Positions 1 to 7,392 of a DNA stretch of 64,000 nucleotides are shown piece by piece; position 1 is the first letter of the stretch; every line of letters begins with the position of its first letter. Source of the DNA: Halioxenophilus aromaticivorans (lineage in GTDB: Bacteria > Pseudomonadota > Gammaproteobacteria > Pseudomonadales > Cellvibrionaceae); contig NZ_AP031496.1 in NCBI RefSeq assembly GCF_042850945.1, forward strand, positions 2,294,001 to 2,358,000, given 5' to 3'. The notes beneath the pieces are model-generated. The model made no database searches, was not told where the DNA came from, and saw nothing but the letters and a program-made list of their open reading frames with translations. Made by a program: the position numbers and the translations under genes.

Positions 1-360
1 ATGCTGGAACCAAGCCACAATGACGAGCTGCCGGCGATTCCGGCAAAACGCTACTTCACCATTGGCGAAGTCAGCGAGTTGTGTGCTGTAAAACCCCACG
101 TGCTGCGGTACTGGGAGCAAGAATTTCCACAGCTTAAGCCGGTAAAGCGGCGCGGTAACCGTCGCTACTATCAGCGCCAAGATGTCATCACCATTCGCCA
201 AATTCGGGCCTTACTGTACGACCAAGGTTTCACCATCAATGGAGCCAGGCAACGCATGAGTGGCGAGGTGGACGAGCAAGACAACACTCAATACAAGCAG
301 ATAGTGCAACAAATGATCGCCGAGCTAGAAGAAGTGTTGGGTGTGCTTGAGCAAGAATAA
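1..360 (+). CDS. MerR family transcriptional regulator
   Basis: This 119-residue protein is a small MerR-family regulator. Residues 18-42 (YFTIGEVSELCAVKPHVLRYW) form the winged helix-turn-helix with the family-typical LRYWE run, and RRGNRRYY forms the wing. The remainder is a short coiled coil (residues 95-119), so there is no room for a C-terminal effector domain. In Pseudomonas and related gammaproteobacteria a gene like this lies directly after ihfA and before tRNA-Pro; here tRNA-Pro follows at 450, matching that order, and ihfA would lie just outside the window. The window starts exactly on an ATG, so the start is plausible but upstream sequence cannot be checked. The regulon is unknown. 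Confidence 0.9.
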   Translation: MLEPSHNDELPAIPAKRYFTIGEVSELCAVKPHVLRYWEQEFPQLKPVKRRGNRRYYQRQDVITIRQIRALLYDQGFTINGARQRMSGEVDEQDNTQYKQIVQQMIAELEEVLGVLEQE

Positions 361-449
361 TTACTTGCAAAAAAACACCAAAAGTGTATTATCTCGCGCT
401 CGTTAAATCCCTTTGAAAACAATAGTTTAAGGGGAGATAGACGAAACTA

Positions 450-526
450 CGGAGTGTAGCGCAGCCTGGTAGCGCACCACACTGGGGGTGTGGTGGTCGT
501 CGGTTCAAATCCGGCCACTCCGACCA
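450..526 (+). tRNA. tRNA-Pro (anticodon GGG)
   Basis: A 77-nt cloverleaf with an encoded CCA end. The acceptor arms are CGGAGTG and CACTCCG, the D-arm is GCGC-AGCCTGGTA-GCGC, and the anticodon stem CCACA/TGTGG encloses the loop CTGGGGG, giving anticodon GGG, which reads proline CCC and CCU codons. The T-arm carries GGTTCAAATCC. Its position after the MerR gene matches the conserved ihfA-merR-tRNA-Pro arrangement. The last base of the acceptor arm together with ACCA is also the outer end of a 28-bp inverted repeat that follows. Confidence 0.97.
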
Positions 527-580
527 TACAAACGACAAAGGGCCCGTCCGAAGGACGGGCCCTTTGTCGTTTGTATGGTC
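522..580 (+). terminator. Perfect 28-bp inverted repeat behind tRNA-Pro, probable terminator
   Basis: Arms 522-549 and 553-580 are perfect reverse complements around a 3-nt GAA loop. The inner part (AAAGGGCCCGTCC and its mirror) looks like an intrinsic terminator with A-rich and T-rich shoulders. The outer part reaches back into the tRNA and mirrors its GACCA 3' end. No long U run follows the outermost base, so termination would rely on the TTT within the right arm. Confidence 0.7.
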
Positions 581-793
581 TCAAATAGTTGAGTTGAGCC
601 GCCAGTAACCGTCGGTTCGTAAAAACCAGGGCAGCATTTTTGGACAGCGCAACGCGCTGCCAGCAGGGCGAGGGCCAACAATGGGTTCCAGTCAAATCCG
701 TCCCGAAGTTGTCCCCGCGTCTGTGAGTTTATATTGAAAAGGCCTAATGAGTAGGAGATGCGACCGACACCGCTTGACTCAGATAGCTATTTT

Positions 794-1033
794 TTAACTC
801 AAAGCAACATCATCAGCGACAATCGGTCGGCTTTCGCGGGTTGCGCGCATCCATTTTTCGGGTTGATCAGGTCCAGCGATTTCTATGTGATCTTCATAAA
901 CCGCTTTTATCTCAGCAACGAAAGGAAAGTCGCCCATAGCGGGCACGCGATAGCTGACAGTGTCGCCTACTTTGAATGTCTCCGGTGAGAAGTTGAATTC
1001 AAACGGGCAATTGCCATCACCAGAATTTTGCAT
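794..1033 (-). CDS. Small hypothetical protein
   Basis: A 79-residue protein without a signal peptide or membrane segment. The middle (FKVGDTVSYRVPAMGDFPFVAEIKAVYEDHIEIAG) reads like a small SH3-like or hypervariable beta-barrel fold: KVGDxVxYRVP, then a strand-rich stretch ending in HIEI. The start ATG at 1033 is preceded by a weak TAGGT. I do not recognise the family with confidence. The gene stands alone between tRNA-Pro and an AraC gene; the protein-like composition and the poor quality of the opposite-strand reading favour this strand. Confidence 0.6.
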   Translation of the reverse strand: MQNSGDGNCPFEFNFSPETFKVGDTVSYRVPAMGDFPFVAEIKAVYEDHIEIAGPDQPEKWMRATRESRPIVADDVALS

Positions 1034-1348
1034 TGTTTCATACCTATGTTGGTCAGTTCTTATAGTGTACTGTCCAATTCGCTGTTGTAAACTTTTGTTT
1101 TATCAAATCGTGGATAGATCCAGTATAAAGCAGTTCACGAGCTCTGCTTAATCAAGCCAAATGTTTGCAGATTTGTGGGTGGTGTTAGTGACAGAGTGGG
1201 TGAATGTAGGGCTAATACTCTATAGTTGATAAGAAAATCTCAAATCACAGTTTCGGGGCTGGCCGGTATAGCGAACTTGTGTATCGTATAAAACCGGGGC
1301 ATTCATGTAGTGCTTTTTCCATATTTTTGCCTAATATCGTCGACGATT
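1034..1348. other. Intergenic gap, no gene seen
   Basis: About 315 bases between the small hypothetical gene and the 3' end of the AraC gene. The stretch is AT-rich with no credible open frame, no tRNA-like fold and no clear hairpin with a U tract. It must hold the promoter of the small hypothetical gene, but I cannot place boxes reliably. Confidence 0.4.
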
Positions 1349-2269
1349 TTATTTTGTTTTCTGTAAATTAAGCGTTTTTTGAGATTGTTGTCGATATTTA
1401 AGTGGCGATAAACCAGTGTTTTTAGTGAAGTTTCGAGTTAGATGGCTTTGATGTGAAAAGCCGCAATCAATTGCGATAGATGCAATATCAATCATTGTGT
1501 TAGCCAGCAGATACTGTGCTTTTTGAATTCTTTTTAGTAATAAAAAGTTGTGGGGGGTCACGCCCATTTCGCTTTTAAATTTTTTAGCTAAAAGGGCTGG
1601 CGAGAGTCTTAGCTCCGCTGCAATGTCTTCTATATTTATTTTATTGCTAATGCCCAGCGTAAGGCGCTGTAAGGTGTATTTTACTGGGTGTGAATGTAGT
1701 TGAAGTTCGGCCAAGCCATCGTCCTTTTTGCCGAGGTAGTTCATTATATACAAGCCAGCTGCTTGTAGATGGGCGTCGACGTAGCTCTCTAGATTAGGGT
1801 CGCCAGATAATAAAACGTTGCTGATGTGATTCGCGTTTGTAAACAAGTAAGTGTTGTTAAATGATCCCACATACGCAGTGTTAGTTATTTTATCGCCAAT
1901 CTTCTGATAGATATGCTGTAATAAATTACATAAATCACTGTCGGCGAAAGTGATGGTTATCACGTCCATTTCCCCATTGACTCGCCAAGACATCTCTTGT
2001 TGACGCGGGACTAAAGCGACATCTCCAGGCATTGCGTGGTCAGTTGATAAATTCGTATTATCTGCCAGTCTCTTTATTTTAGCTCTTCCTGCACTGATAA
2101 CGGCTAGAATCGGGTAGTTTAGAGCAGGAACCTTATACTCTCCCAAAAAGCCCCTCCAGCGCTGTAAGACGCATCCCCCCCAGCACCGGCTGTAATGTTG
2201 TACAGAAGGCGCAAAGGAATGTGCTCGATTAATAATCTCGGCTTGATCTATCAACGAATTGGGCGTCAT
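1349..2269 (-). CDS. AraC family transcriptional regulator (cupin type)
   Basis: A 306-residue AraC/XylS regulator. The N-terminal 170 residues are a cupin-like sensing domain; MPGDVALVPRQQ followed by a strand-rich VITITF segment is typical of the AraC_binding_2 type. The C-terminal 100 residues carry two helix-turn-helices: IEDIAAELRLSPALLAKKFKSE and IDIASIAIDCGFSHQSHLTRNFT, followed by the family's GLSPLKYRQ. It lies alone, with an insertion element 115 bases upstream that may have replaced its original divergent partner. The target genes and inducer are unknown; the catabolic genes beginning at 4.2 kb are candidates by proximity only. Confidence 0.88.
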   Translation of the reverse strand: MTPNSLIDQAEIINRAHSFAPSVQHYSRCWGGCVLQRWRGFLGEYKVPALNYPILAVISAGRAKIKRLADNTNLSTDHAMPGDVALVPRQQEMSWRVNGEMDVITITFADSDLCNLLQHIYQKIGDKITNTAYVGSFNNTYLFTNANHISNVLLSGDPNLESYVDAHLQAAGLYIMNYLGKKDDGLAELQLHSHPVKYTLQRLTLGISNKINIEDIAAELRLSPALLAKKFKSEMGVTPHNFLLLKRIQKAQYLLANTMIDIASIAIDCGFSHQSHLTRNFTKNTGLSPLKYRQQSQKTLNLQKTK

Positions 2270-2405
2270 AACAAAAGCTGCTTTTATAATTATTAATGTG
2301 AGATCGTAAGGGCGTGCGATCTACACAGTAGCAGCGTCTATTAAAAGATAATTAGTTATTTTGTGCAATCGGCGTTTTTCAAGCTAGTTGTCACCATCAG
2401 ACCGT

Positions 2406-3440
2406 TTAAGCTGCCTGCTTTTCTCCCTGTTTAATCTGCTCTTTTTCTGGGTTTAGCGTTGTCGGCCCCACCGGTGTGCAATTGCGAACATTGCGTTTTC
2501 CCCACCGATTAGGATGTGCAGCTTTGGCTTCCTCGATTCCTTCTTTTCGCTTTGCCAGTATGGCTTTATCTTGCCCTTTATGACGTTGCTCAGGCGTAAC
2601 AAAGCGCAACTTACTGTGCTTGTGCTCATAGTTATACCAGCGGGTAAATTTCAATACCCACGCCCTAGCTTCATCAATATTTTTAAAGCCCGCTGACGGC
2701 CAATCAGGCCGATATTTACACGTGCGGAACAACGACTCTGCAAACGGGTTATCGTTGCTCACTCGTGGACGACTGTACGATGTCGTCACACCAAGCTCAT
2801 ACGCCTTGGTACGCATGGTTTGGGATTTCATCGGTGCGCCGTTATCGGAATGCAATACAACACCGCTGTGCAAACATTTTTCCCGTATTAGCGTTTGCTC
2901 CAATAACATAGCTGCATTTTCGCCAGACTCTTGCTCATGCACTTCGTGACCGATAATTTTCCGACTGTATAAATCTTCCAGCATGTATAGGTAAAAAAAT
3001 TGCCCACGCACCGGACTGGGCAAATAGGTTATGTCCCAACAAAACACCTGGCTCGGTCCAGTCGCAGTATAGGTGGTTGGCATGACCCATACTTTCGGAG
3101 CTAGGCTTCGACCTCGGTGATGCAACTGGCCGTGAGCTTTTAAGACTCGGTAAAACGTCGACTCTGAGCCATAATATACACCGTCGTCCAGTAACTCCGG
3201 TACGATCTGAGTCGGCGGTAAACTGGCAAATTTTTCTAAATTACAGGCATCGATTATCTGAGCTTGCTCCGCTTCCGACAGCTTATTGGCTGGCACAGGA
3301 CGAATAGCCTCGGGCCTTTTATCTGCCCTTACCTGACCATCGCGATACCACCGACGATAGGTCCGTAATGTGATGCCTACTTCTTTGCACGCAACATCGA
3401 GTCTGGCTCCCGATTGATTGGCCTCCTGTATCAACGACAC
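2406..3440 (-). CDS. IS3-family transposase OrfB (integrase core)
   Basis: The 344-residue catalytic part of an IS3-family transposase with an rve-type DDE core. The first Asp is in FCWDITYLPSP, the second in LHSDNGAP and the Glu in NPFAESLFRTCKYR; the spacing suits an active enzyme. The N-terminus (SGARLDVACKEVGITLRTYRRW) is a helix-turn-helix. The shown start is a GTG, but the frame is open upstream to the slippery site at 3506, so the natural product is probably an OrfAB fusion made by -1 frameshifting. A separate OrfB start is less likely because no good ribosome binding site precedes the GTG. Confidence 0.88.
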   Translation of the reverse strand: MSLIQEANQSGARLDVACKEVGITLRTYRRWYRDGQVRADKRPEAIRPVPANKLSEAEQAQIIDACNLEKFASLPPTQIVPELLDDGVYYGSESTFYRVLKAHGQLHHRGRSLAPKVWVMPTTYTATGPSQVFCWDITYLPSPVRGQFFYLYMLEDLYSRKIIGHEVHEQESGENAAMLLEQTLIREKCLHSGVVLHSDNGAPMKSQTMRTKAYELGVTTSYSRPRVSNDNPFAESLFRTCKYRPDWPSAGFKNIDEARAWVLKFTRWYNYEHKHSKLRFVTPEQRHKGQDKAILAKRKEGIEEAKAAHPNRWGKRNVRNCTPVGPTTLNPEKEQIKQGEKQAA

Positions 3441-3466
3441 ATACTTTATGCGCTCTGGGAGTGAAG

Positions 3467-3973
3467 TTAACCTTCCTCGTTGTCGTTCTCCCAGAGCGCA
3501 TTTAGCTTTTTTCTGAGCACCAAGATCGCTGCCGTCTCAGCCAAGGCTTTCTCTTTTTCCCGCAGCTCACGCTTGAGATCTTTAATTTCTTGCTGATCCG
3601 CCTGGCGTTGTCGTTTGGCCTCAAGTTCTTGCTCGCGAGAACTTATAAAACCTCTGAGCGAATCGGTTTTCCAGAGCTTTATTTGGTCAATATACAGACC
3701 TTTTTCACGACAATATTCACTGAGTTCAGCTTCGTTTAAACTTGCTGTTTCAATTACCGTAGCAAGCTTAGCTTCTGCTGACCAGTGATCGGGTGTGGAC
3801 TTATTACCGGGCACAGGACGACCTTGTTGTTTGGCTTTATCCCGCCAATTATACAAGGTTTGCAGTCCAATCCCTTCATCTCTAGCAACTTGAGCAACCG
3901 ACATACTTAAGGGCGGCAACAACTTGCTCAAGATCATTTGCTTACGTTCTTCGCTATAGCGCGGCATCATCAA
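3467..3973 (-). CDS. IS3-family transposase OrfA
   Basis: A 168-residue OrfA. The N-terminal helix-turn-helix (VAQVARDEGIGLQTLYNWRDKAKQQG) recognises the element ends, and a long charged coiled coil (residues 115-150, EIKDLKRELREKEKALAETAA) resembles the leucine-zipper multimerisation region of the family. It ends ALWENDNEEG and overlaps orfB in the -1 frame. It is longer than the roughly 90-100 residues of many OrfA proteins because a second small helical domain lies between residues 60 and 105. Confidence 0.87.
   Translation of the reverse strand: MMMPRYSEERKQMILSKLLPPLSMSVAQVARDEGIGLQTLYNWRDKAKQQGRPVPGNKSTPDHWSAEAKLATVIETASLNEAELSEYCREKGLYIDQIKLWKTDSLRGFISSREQELEAKRQRQADQQEIKDLKRELREKEKALAETAAILVLRKKLNALWENDNEEG
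3506..3512 (-). other. A-AAA-AAG frameshift heptamer of the IS3 transposase
   Basis: On the minus strand the orfA codons AGA AAA AAG form the classic X-XXY-YYZ slippery heptamer. Slipping back one base moves ribosomes into the orfB frame, which is then open without a stop through to the transposase core. This is the standard way IS3 elements make the OrfAB transposase. Confidence 0.8.
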
Positions 3974-4017
3974 AACCTAAACGCCCCAACTGGTTAATTT
4001 TTAAGTAGTGACAACTA

Positions 4018-4237
4018 TCCTGCCAGAGGGGGCCTGTTGTACGGATTCCGAACAGGATACATCCACGTTGAAGTAGCTGGCGTTTGCTCCTAGCCGTTCG
4101 ACGGCGGCCTTGCCTACTTTTTCGTTCATGTCGAAGATAGCAACGTTAGCGCCGGCGGCGATATAATTTTCTACCGTGGCTAAACCTAGGCCAGATGCGC
4201 CACCGGTAACGATCGCCGTTTTATCTGTAATTTCCAT
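4018..4237 (-). pseudogene. Truncated short-chain dehydrogenase (N-terminal fragment)
   Basis: Only the first 70 or so residues of an SDR remain. From the start at MEITDKTAIV they give the Rossmann glycine motif TGGASGLGLA, the Asp-rich NAIFDMN end of strand 2 and NVDVS. The frame then runs into the insertion-sequence end and stops at 4001, so the Tyr-x3-Lys active site is missing. The rest of the gene is not found on the far side of the element. The start at 4237 is chosen because GGA lies about 9 bases upstream and SDRs begin this close to the glycine motif. It would have been the last gene of the leftward CoA operon, immediately after the crotonase fusion gene. Confidence 0.85.
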
Positions 4238-4265
4238 TGTTTGTTTCCGTATAGATTTCTTTGAC

Positions 4266-6092
4266 TTAGTCAGCAATCAGTTGCTGTTTAGTTAATTTTT
4301 CTTCGATAATGTTGGGGGCTGCGAAGCGTTCTCCGTACCGCTGAGTCAATGAGTCACAGCGCGCTTTAAAAGACTGTAAACCGTAAGTGTTGACGAATTG
4401 CAGAAAGCCGCCGCTCCAGGTAGGGGCGGTTTGGCTTTGTATAGCAGCGACGTTGCTTTCTGCTACTGTTCTAACAATGCCTTGTTCGTAGCAGTTAAGT
4501 GCCTCAATTACTTGGCGAAAAAGCAGCCGGTCTTTGATATCTTGCCTTGCTATATTGGGAGCGGCTATGTCGTTACTGCCGGAGTCTTCACAGGCTTCTA
4601 TTGGGCCCTTCGGCATACCAAGTTGTTTACCTAAGTTGTTTATTAGTATTGAGTTCGAACCTTCATTCAACAATCGTTCGCCTTCGTCAACATAACTTTG
4701 GGTAATACGAGTTAGATACGAGTCTTTAGTGCTGTGTAAAACAATGGGTGTTTTTCGTAATTGACGAACAAAATTAAAAACGATTGCTGCAGTGTTAATA
4801 GAAGTTTTCTCAGTACAGCATATCTCCACAACAGGATGGCTATTTTCAGACGATAACCAATGGAGTCCGATGGTGCGATCTGACAGTTCATTGTTGCTAG
4901 TTAATGAATCCACAGGCTGCTTAGGGTTTAAAACCACGATTGCAGCACCAGTGGGTATCAGTGGCTCTATAGTCTCTAATAAGCTGTTATTGTTAACAAT
5001 GATCAATTGACAGGTTAACAGATCTTGTTTGGATGCTTGAGACACCTTGTTCAAGGAAATAGTAATATTCTGTTGTTCGCATGCAAAAGCGATATTGTTT
5101 GTGAGTTCATCCGATTCGAAAATGGCGATTTGGGTGACTGTAACAGTAGTGTCGGCAGCGGGGCGGTAGTTTTTACTATTCACTGCGTTGGTTTGAAAGA
5201 ATAGCGTATTGATCATATTTTTTGCTTCTGCGGTTAGGGTCAGCTGCACCAACCCTCGGCTTTCCGCCTTCATGCCGCTGTCGAAATCGGTAGCAAGAAT
5301 GTTACTGGCAACAGATAAAATTACTTCAGGCGCTGGCAATAAACCCCTGGTTTTTTTATACACTTGAAATGGTGCGGCGCTCAGCAATTGCTTGATTTTA
5401 GGATCCCAGATATTGCCGTTTTTAATTTGGTGTCCTTTTTGATCCCACGGCTGGGTACATGCGTCGGGGTTTGATTCGATATATTCGAACGCAGCAGACA
5501 AAAGCTCTTTCTGATTAGTAACGGTGGCGTCAATTAGGCCTGCTTCAAGCGCTTGAGCAGCATTCAATCTGTTTCCGTCCAGTATTAGCGGAAGTGCTTT
5601 CTCTGCGCCTAAGCGGTGAATGAGTCTAACCATGCCTCCTGCACCAGGTAGCAGGCCCAGTGTTACTTCGGGTAATCCAAGTTGCATGTTTTCGGAGTCG
5701 ACGGCAATTCGGTAGTTGCACGCAAGGCCGATTTCTAAGCCTCCACCGAGTGCAGCACCATTAATCGCTGCTACTACAGGCGCAGCAATCTTTTCAAGTC
5801 GTCTTAGTGGTGCTTTGATTTCGTCTTCGATTTGTTTAAATTGCTCGTCGGCTTGATTAGCGGTGACTTGAGCAAGTTCTGCCAGGTCTCCGCCGGCAAA
5901 AAAAGTGGATTTGGCGGAGGTGATAATGACTCCTTTCAGATTGGCTACTCCTTCAAGTCTGTTAACAGTTTCGCCAATTGCGCGACGAAATTGAGCATTC
6001 ATGGCGTTCACCGGACCGTCTAAGTCCATAGTTATTGTTACGATGTTATTGTTGTTTTTGTGATATAGAAAACCGTGGATATTGTCGTTCAT
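4266..6092 (-). CDS. Crotonase / 3-hydroxyacyl-CoA dehydrogenase-like fusion with degenerate second half
   Basis: About 608 residues with the layout of the bifunctional beta-oxidation protein FadB/FadJ, which usually has 700-730. The enoyl-CoA hydratase half (residues 1-190) is complete: oxyanion-hole GGDLAEL, AALGGGLEIGLAC and LGLPEVTLGLLPGAGG, with both catalytic glutamates near residues 120 and 142. The dehydrogenase half is strongly altered: no GxGxxG nucleotide motif is seen where it should start (after residue 310), and the GPGFxxNR segment is replaced by KDSYLTRI, although GLHW and the EKTS region keep traces of the family. The last 150 residues correspond to the C-terminal dehydrogenase domains. 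It probably hydrates an enoyl-CoA but may not oxidise. It is cotranscribed with the thiolase upstream. ATG at 6092 is preferred over GTG at 6098 because of a GAGAA upstream. Confidence 0.85.
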   Translation of the reverse strand: MNDNIHGFLYHKNNNNIVTITMDLDGPVNAMNAQFRRAIGETVNRLEGVANLKGVIITSAKSTFFAGGDLAELAQVTANQADEQFKQIEDEIKAPLRRLEKIAAPVVAAINGAALGGGLEIGLACNYRIAVDSENMQLGLPEVTLGLLPGAGGMVRLIHRLGAEKALPLILDGNRLNAAQALEAGLIDATVTNQKELLSAAFEYIESNPDACTQPWDQKGHQIKNGNIWDPKIKQLLSAAPFQVYKKTRGLLPAPEVILSVASNILATDFDSGMKAESRGLVQLTLTAEAKNMINTLFFQTNAVNSKNYRPAADTTVTVTQIAIFESDELTNNIAFACEQQNITISLNKVSQASKQDLLTCQLIIVNNNSLLETIEPLIPTGAAIVVLNPKQPVDSLTSNNELSDRTIGLHWLSSENSHPVVEICCTEKTSINTAAIVFNFVRQLRKTPIVLHSTKDSYLTRITQSYVDEGERLLNEGSNSILINNLGKQLGMPKGPIEACEDSGSNDIAAPNIARQDIKDRLLFRQVIEALNCYEQGIVRTVAESNVAAIQSQTAPTWSGGFLQFVNTYGLQSFKARCDSLTQRYGERFAAPNIIEEKLTKQQLIAD

Positions 6093-6125
6093 GGTCACAT
6101 TCTCAATGTTAATTCGTGAAGGCTG

Positions 6126-7334
6126 TTAAACCCGTTCGATAATGGTGGCGATACCCATGCCACCGCCGACGCATAGCGCTATTAGCGCGCGTTTTGCGCA
6201 GCGGCGTTCAAGTTCGTCTAGCATGGTACCAACTAACATGGCGCCGGTTGCTCCCAGTGGGTGGCCCATGGCGATAGAGCCGCCGTTGACGTTGGTGATT
6301 TCGTGCGAAATGTTCAGGTCTTTCATAAAGCGCAGCGCTACTGAAGCAAAAGCCTCATTGATCTCGAATAAGTCAATGTCAGCAGTAGTTAGCTTGGCTT
6401 TTGCCAGTGCTTTTTTGGCAGCCGGACCTGGCCCTGATAGCATGATAGTAGGTTCACTAGATAGAACCGCAGTGGCGATAATACGGCCACGAGGTTTAAG
6501 ACCTAGGTCCTTTCCAGCTTGTGAATTACCGATGAGGACAGCGGCAGCACCGTCTACTATCCCGGAAGAATTACCTGGCGTGTGGACGTGGTTGATGGCA
6601 GCCAGTTGGGGATACTTGGACAGCATCATTGCATCCGCGCCCGTAGCGCCTAGTTTTGCAAATGAGGGTTTGAGGCCGCCTAAGATGGTGGTGGTTGTAT
6701 TGGGCTTAATGAATTCATCATGGCAAAGTATGGATACGCCATTTTGGTCAACTACGGGCATAACTGATTTGTCAAACCATCCTTTAGATTGTGCATGTGC
6801 TGCCCGTTGTTGGGAGGTTACCGCGTATTGGTCCACGTCCTGTCTGGTGTAGCCATCTAGGGTAGCTATGGTATCGGCCCCGATTCCTTGCGGCACAGAT
6901 TTACTGTGGAATGCCACTTCTGGATCGAACATCCAGGCGCCACCGTCATAACTCATAGGGACGCGAGACATACACTCTACACCTCCGGCTACTACCAGGT
7001 CTTCCCAGCCTGATGCTACTTTTTGAGCAGCAAAATTAACCGCTTCCAGTCCAGATGCGCAAAAGCGGTTAAGCTGTACCCCGGGGACACTCTCATCCCA
7101 GCCGGAAAGTTGGGCCATAGCTTTGGCTATATCCCCGCCTTGTTCACCAACGGGAGTGACACATCCCATGACGACATCGTCCACTCGAGCAGTATCTAAG
7201 TCGTGTCTATTCTGCAATTGGCTTAGTAGATTAGCACCGAGCACCACGGGCTTCACTTCGTGAAGGGCGCCGTCTTTTTTTCCTTTGCCTCTTGGTGTTC
7301 TTATGGCGTCGAATATATAAGCAGTTTGCGTCAT
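6126..7334 (-). CDS. Acetyl-CoA C-acyltransferase (thiolase)
   Basis: A 402-residue thiolase catalysing CoA-dependent cleavage of a 3-ketoacyl-CoA. The nucleophilic cysteine is C92 in NRFCASGLEA, the general-base region is FEINEAFA, and the C-terminal signatures are GGSIAMGHPLGATGA (active-site His) and ALCVGGGMG (second Cys). All catalytic residues are present and the length is normal. It lies 33 bases upstream of the crotonase fusion gene, paralleling the fadBA and fadIJ pairs. Substrate chain length cannot be read from sequence; in this accessory cluster a non-standard acyl chain or ring-derived CoA ester is plausible. Confidence 0.93.
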   Translation of the reverse strand: MTQTAYIFDAIRTPRGKGKKDGALHEVKPVVLGANLLSQLQNRHDLDTARVDDVVMGCVTPVGEQGGDIAKAMAQLSGWDESVPGVQLNRFCASGLEAVNFAAQKVASGWEDLVVAGGVECMSRVPMSYDGGAWMFDPEVAFHSKSVPQGIGADTIATLDGYTRQDVDQYAVTSQQRAAHAQSKGWFDKSVMPVVDQNGVSILCHDEFIKPNTTTTILGGLKPSFAKLGATGADAMMLSKYPQLAAINHVHTPGNSSGIVDGAAAVLIGNSQAGKDLGLKPRGRIIATAVLSSEPTIMLSGPGPAAKKALAKAKLTTADIDLFEINEAFASVALRFMKDLNISHEITNVNGGSIAMGHPLGATGAMLVGTMLDELERRCAKRALIALCVGGGMGIATIIERV

Positions 7335-7392
7335 TCTTTTCTTCTCCGTCAGCCAAAAAATTTTGTAGCTATAATGGTTAAATGTCGTTCAC

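Larger units (their letters stand above)
2385..4017 (-). mobile_element. IS3-family insertion sequence
   Basis: An element of about 1.63 kb bounded by short inverted repeats TAGTTGTCAC (2385-2394) and GTGACAACTA (4008-4017). It encodes a two-frame IS3 transposase (orfA 3467-3973, orfB below it) joined by a slippery A6G site. Both frames look intact, so the copy may be active. The flanks (AAGC on the left, TCCT on the right) show no target-site duplication. The gene on its right side is truncated with no remainder on its left, so the element probably took part in a deletion or recombination after insertion. The exact outer bases are uncertain by a few positions. Confidence 0.8.

Noticed and set aside
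450..580. Genomic-island attachment site at tRNA-Pro
   Set aside because: No second direct copy of the tRNA 3' end was found in the window and no integrase gene is present; the inverted copy alone does not mark an island boundary.
447..695. Reading frame antisense to tRNA-Pro ending in a VAGFEPTT-like segment
   Set aside because: It is the reverse complement of the tRNA and its inverted repeat; this is a well-known kind of spurious prediction opposite tRNA genes.
6142..6852. 236-residue frame on the + strand opposite the thiolase gene
   Set aside because: It is a shadow of the intact thiolase; its composition (Met, Pro, Ser rich, no domain) is what a reverse frame of that gene gives.
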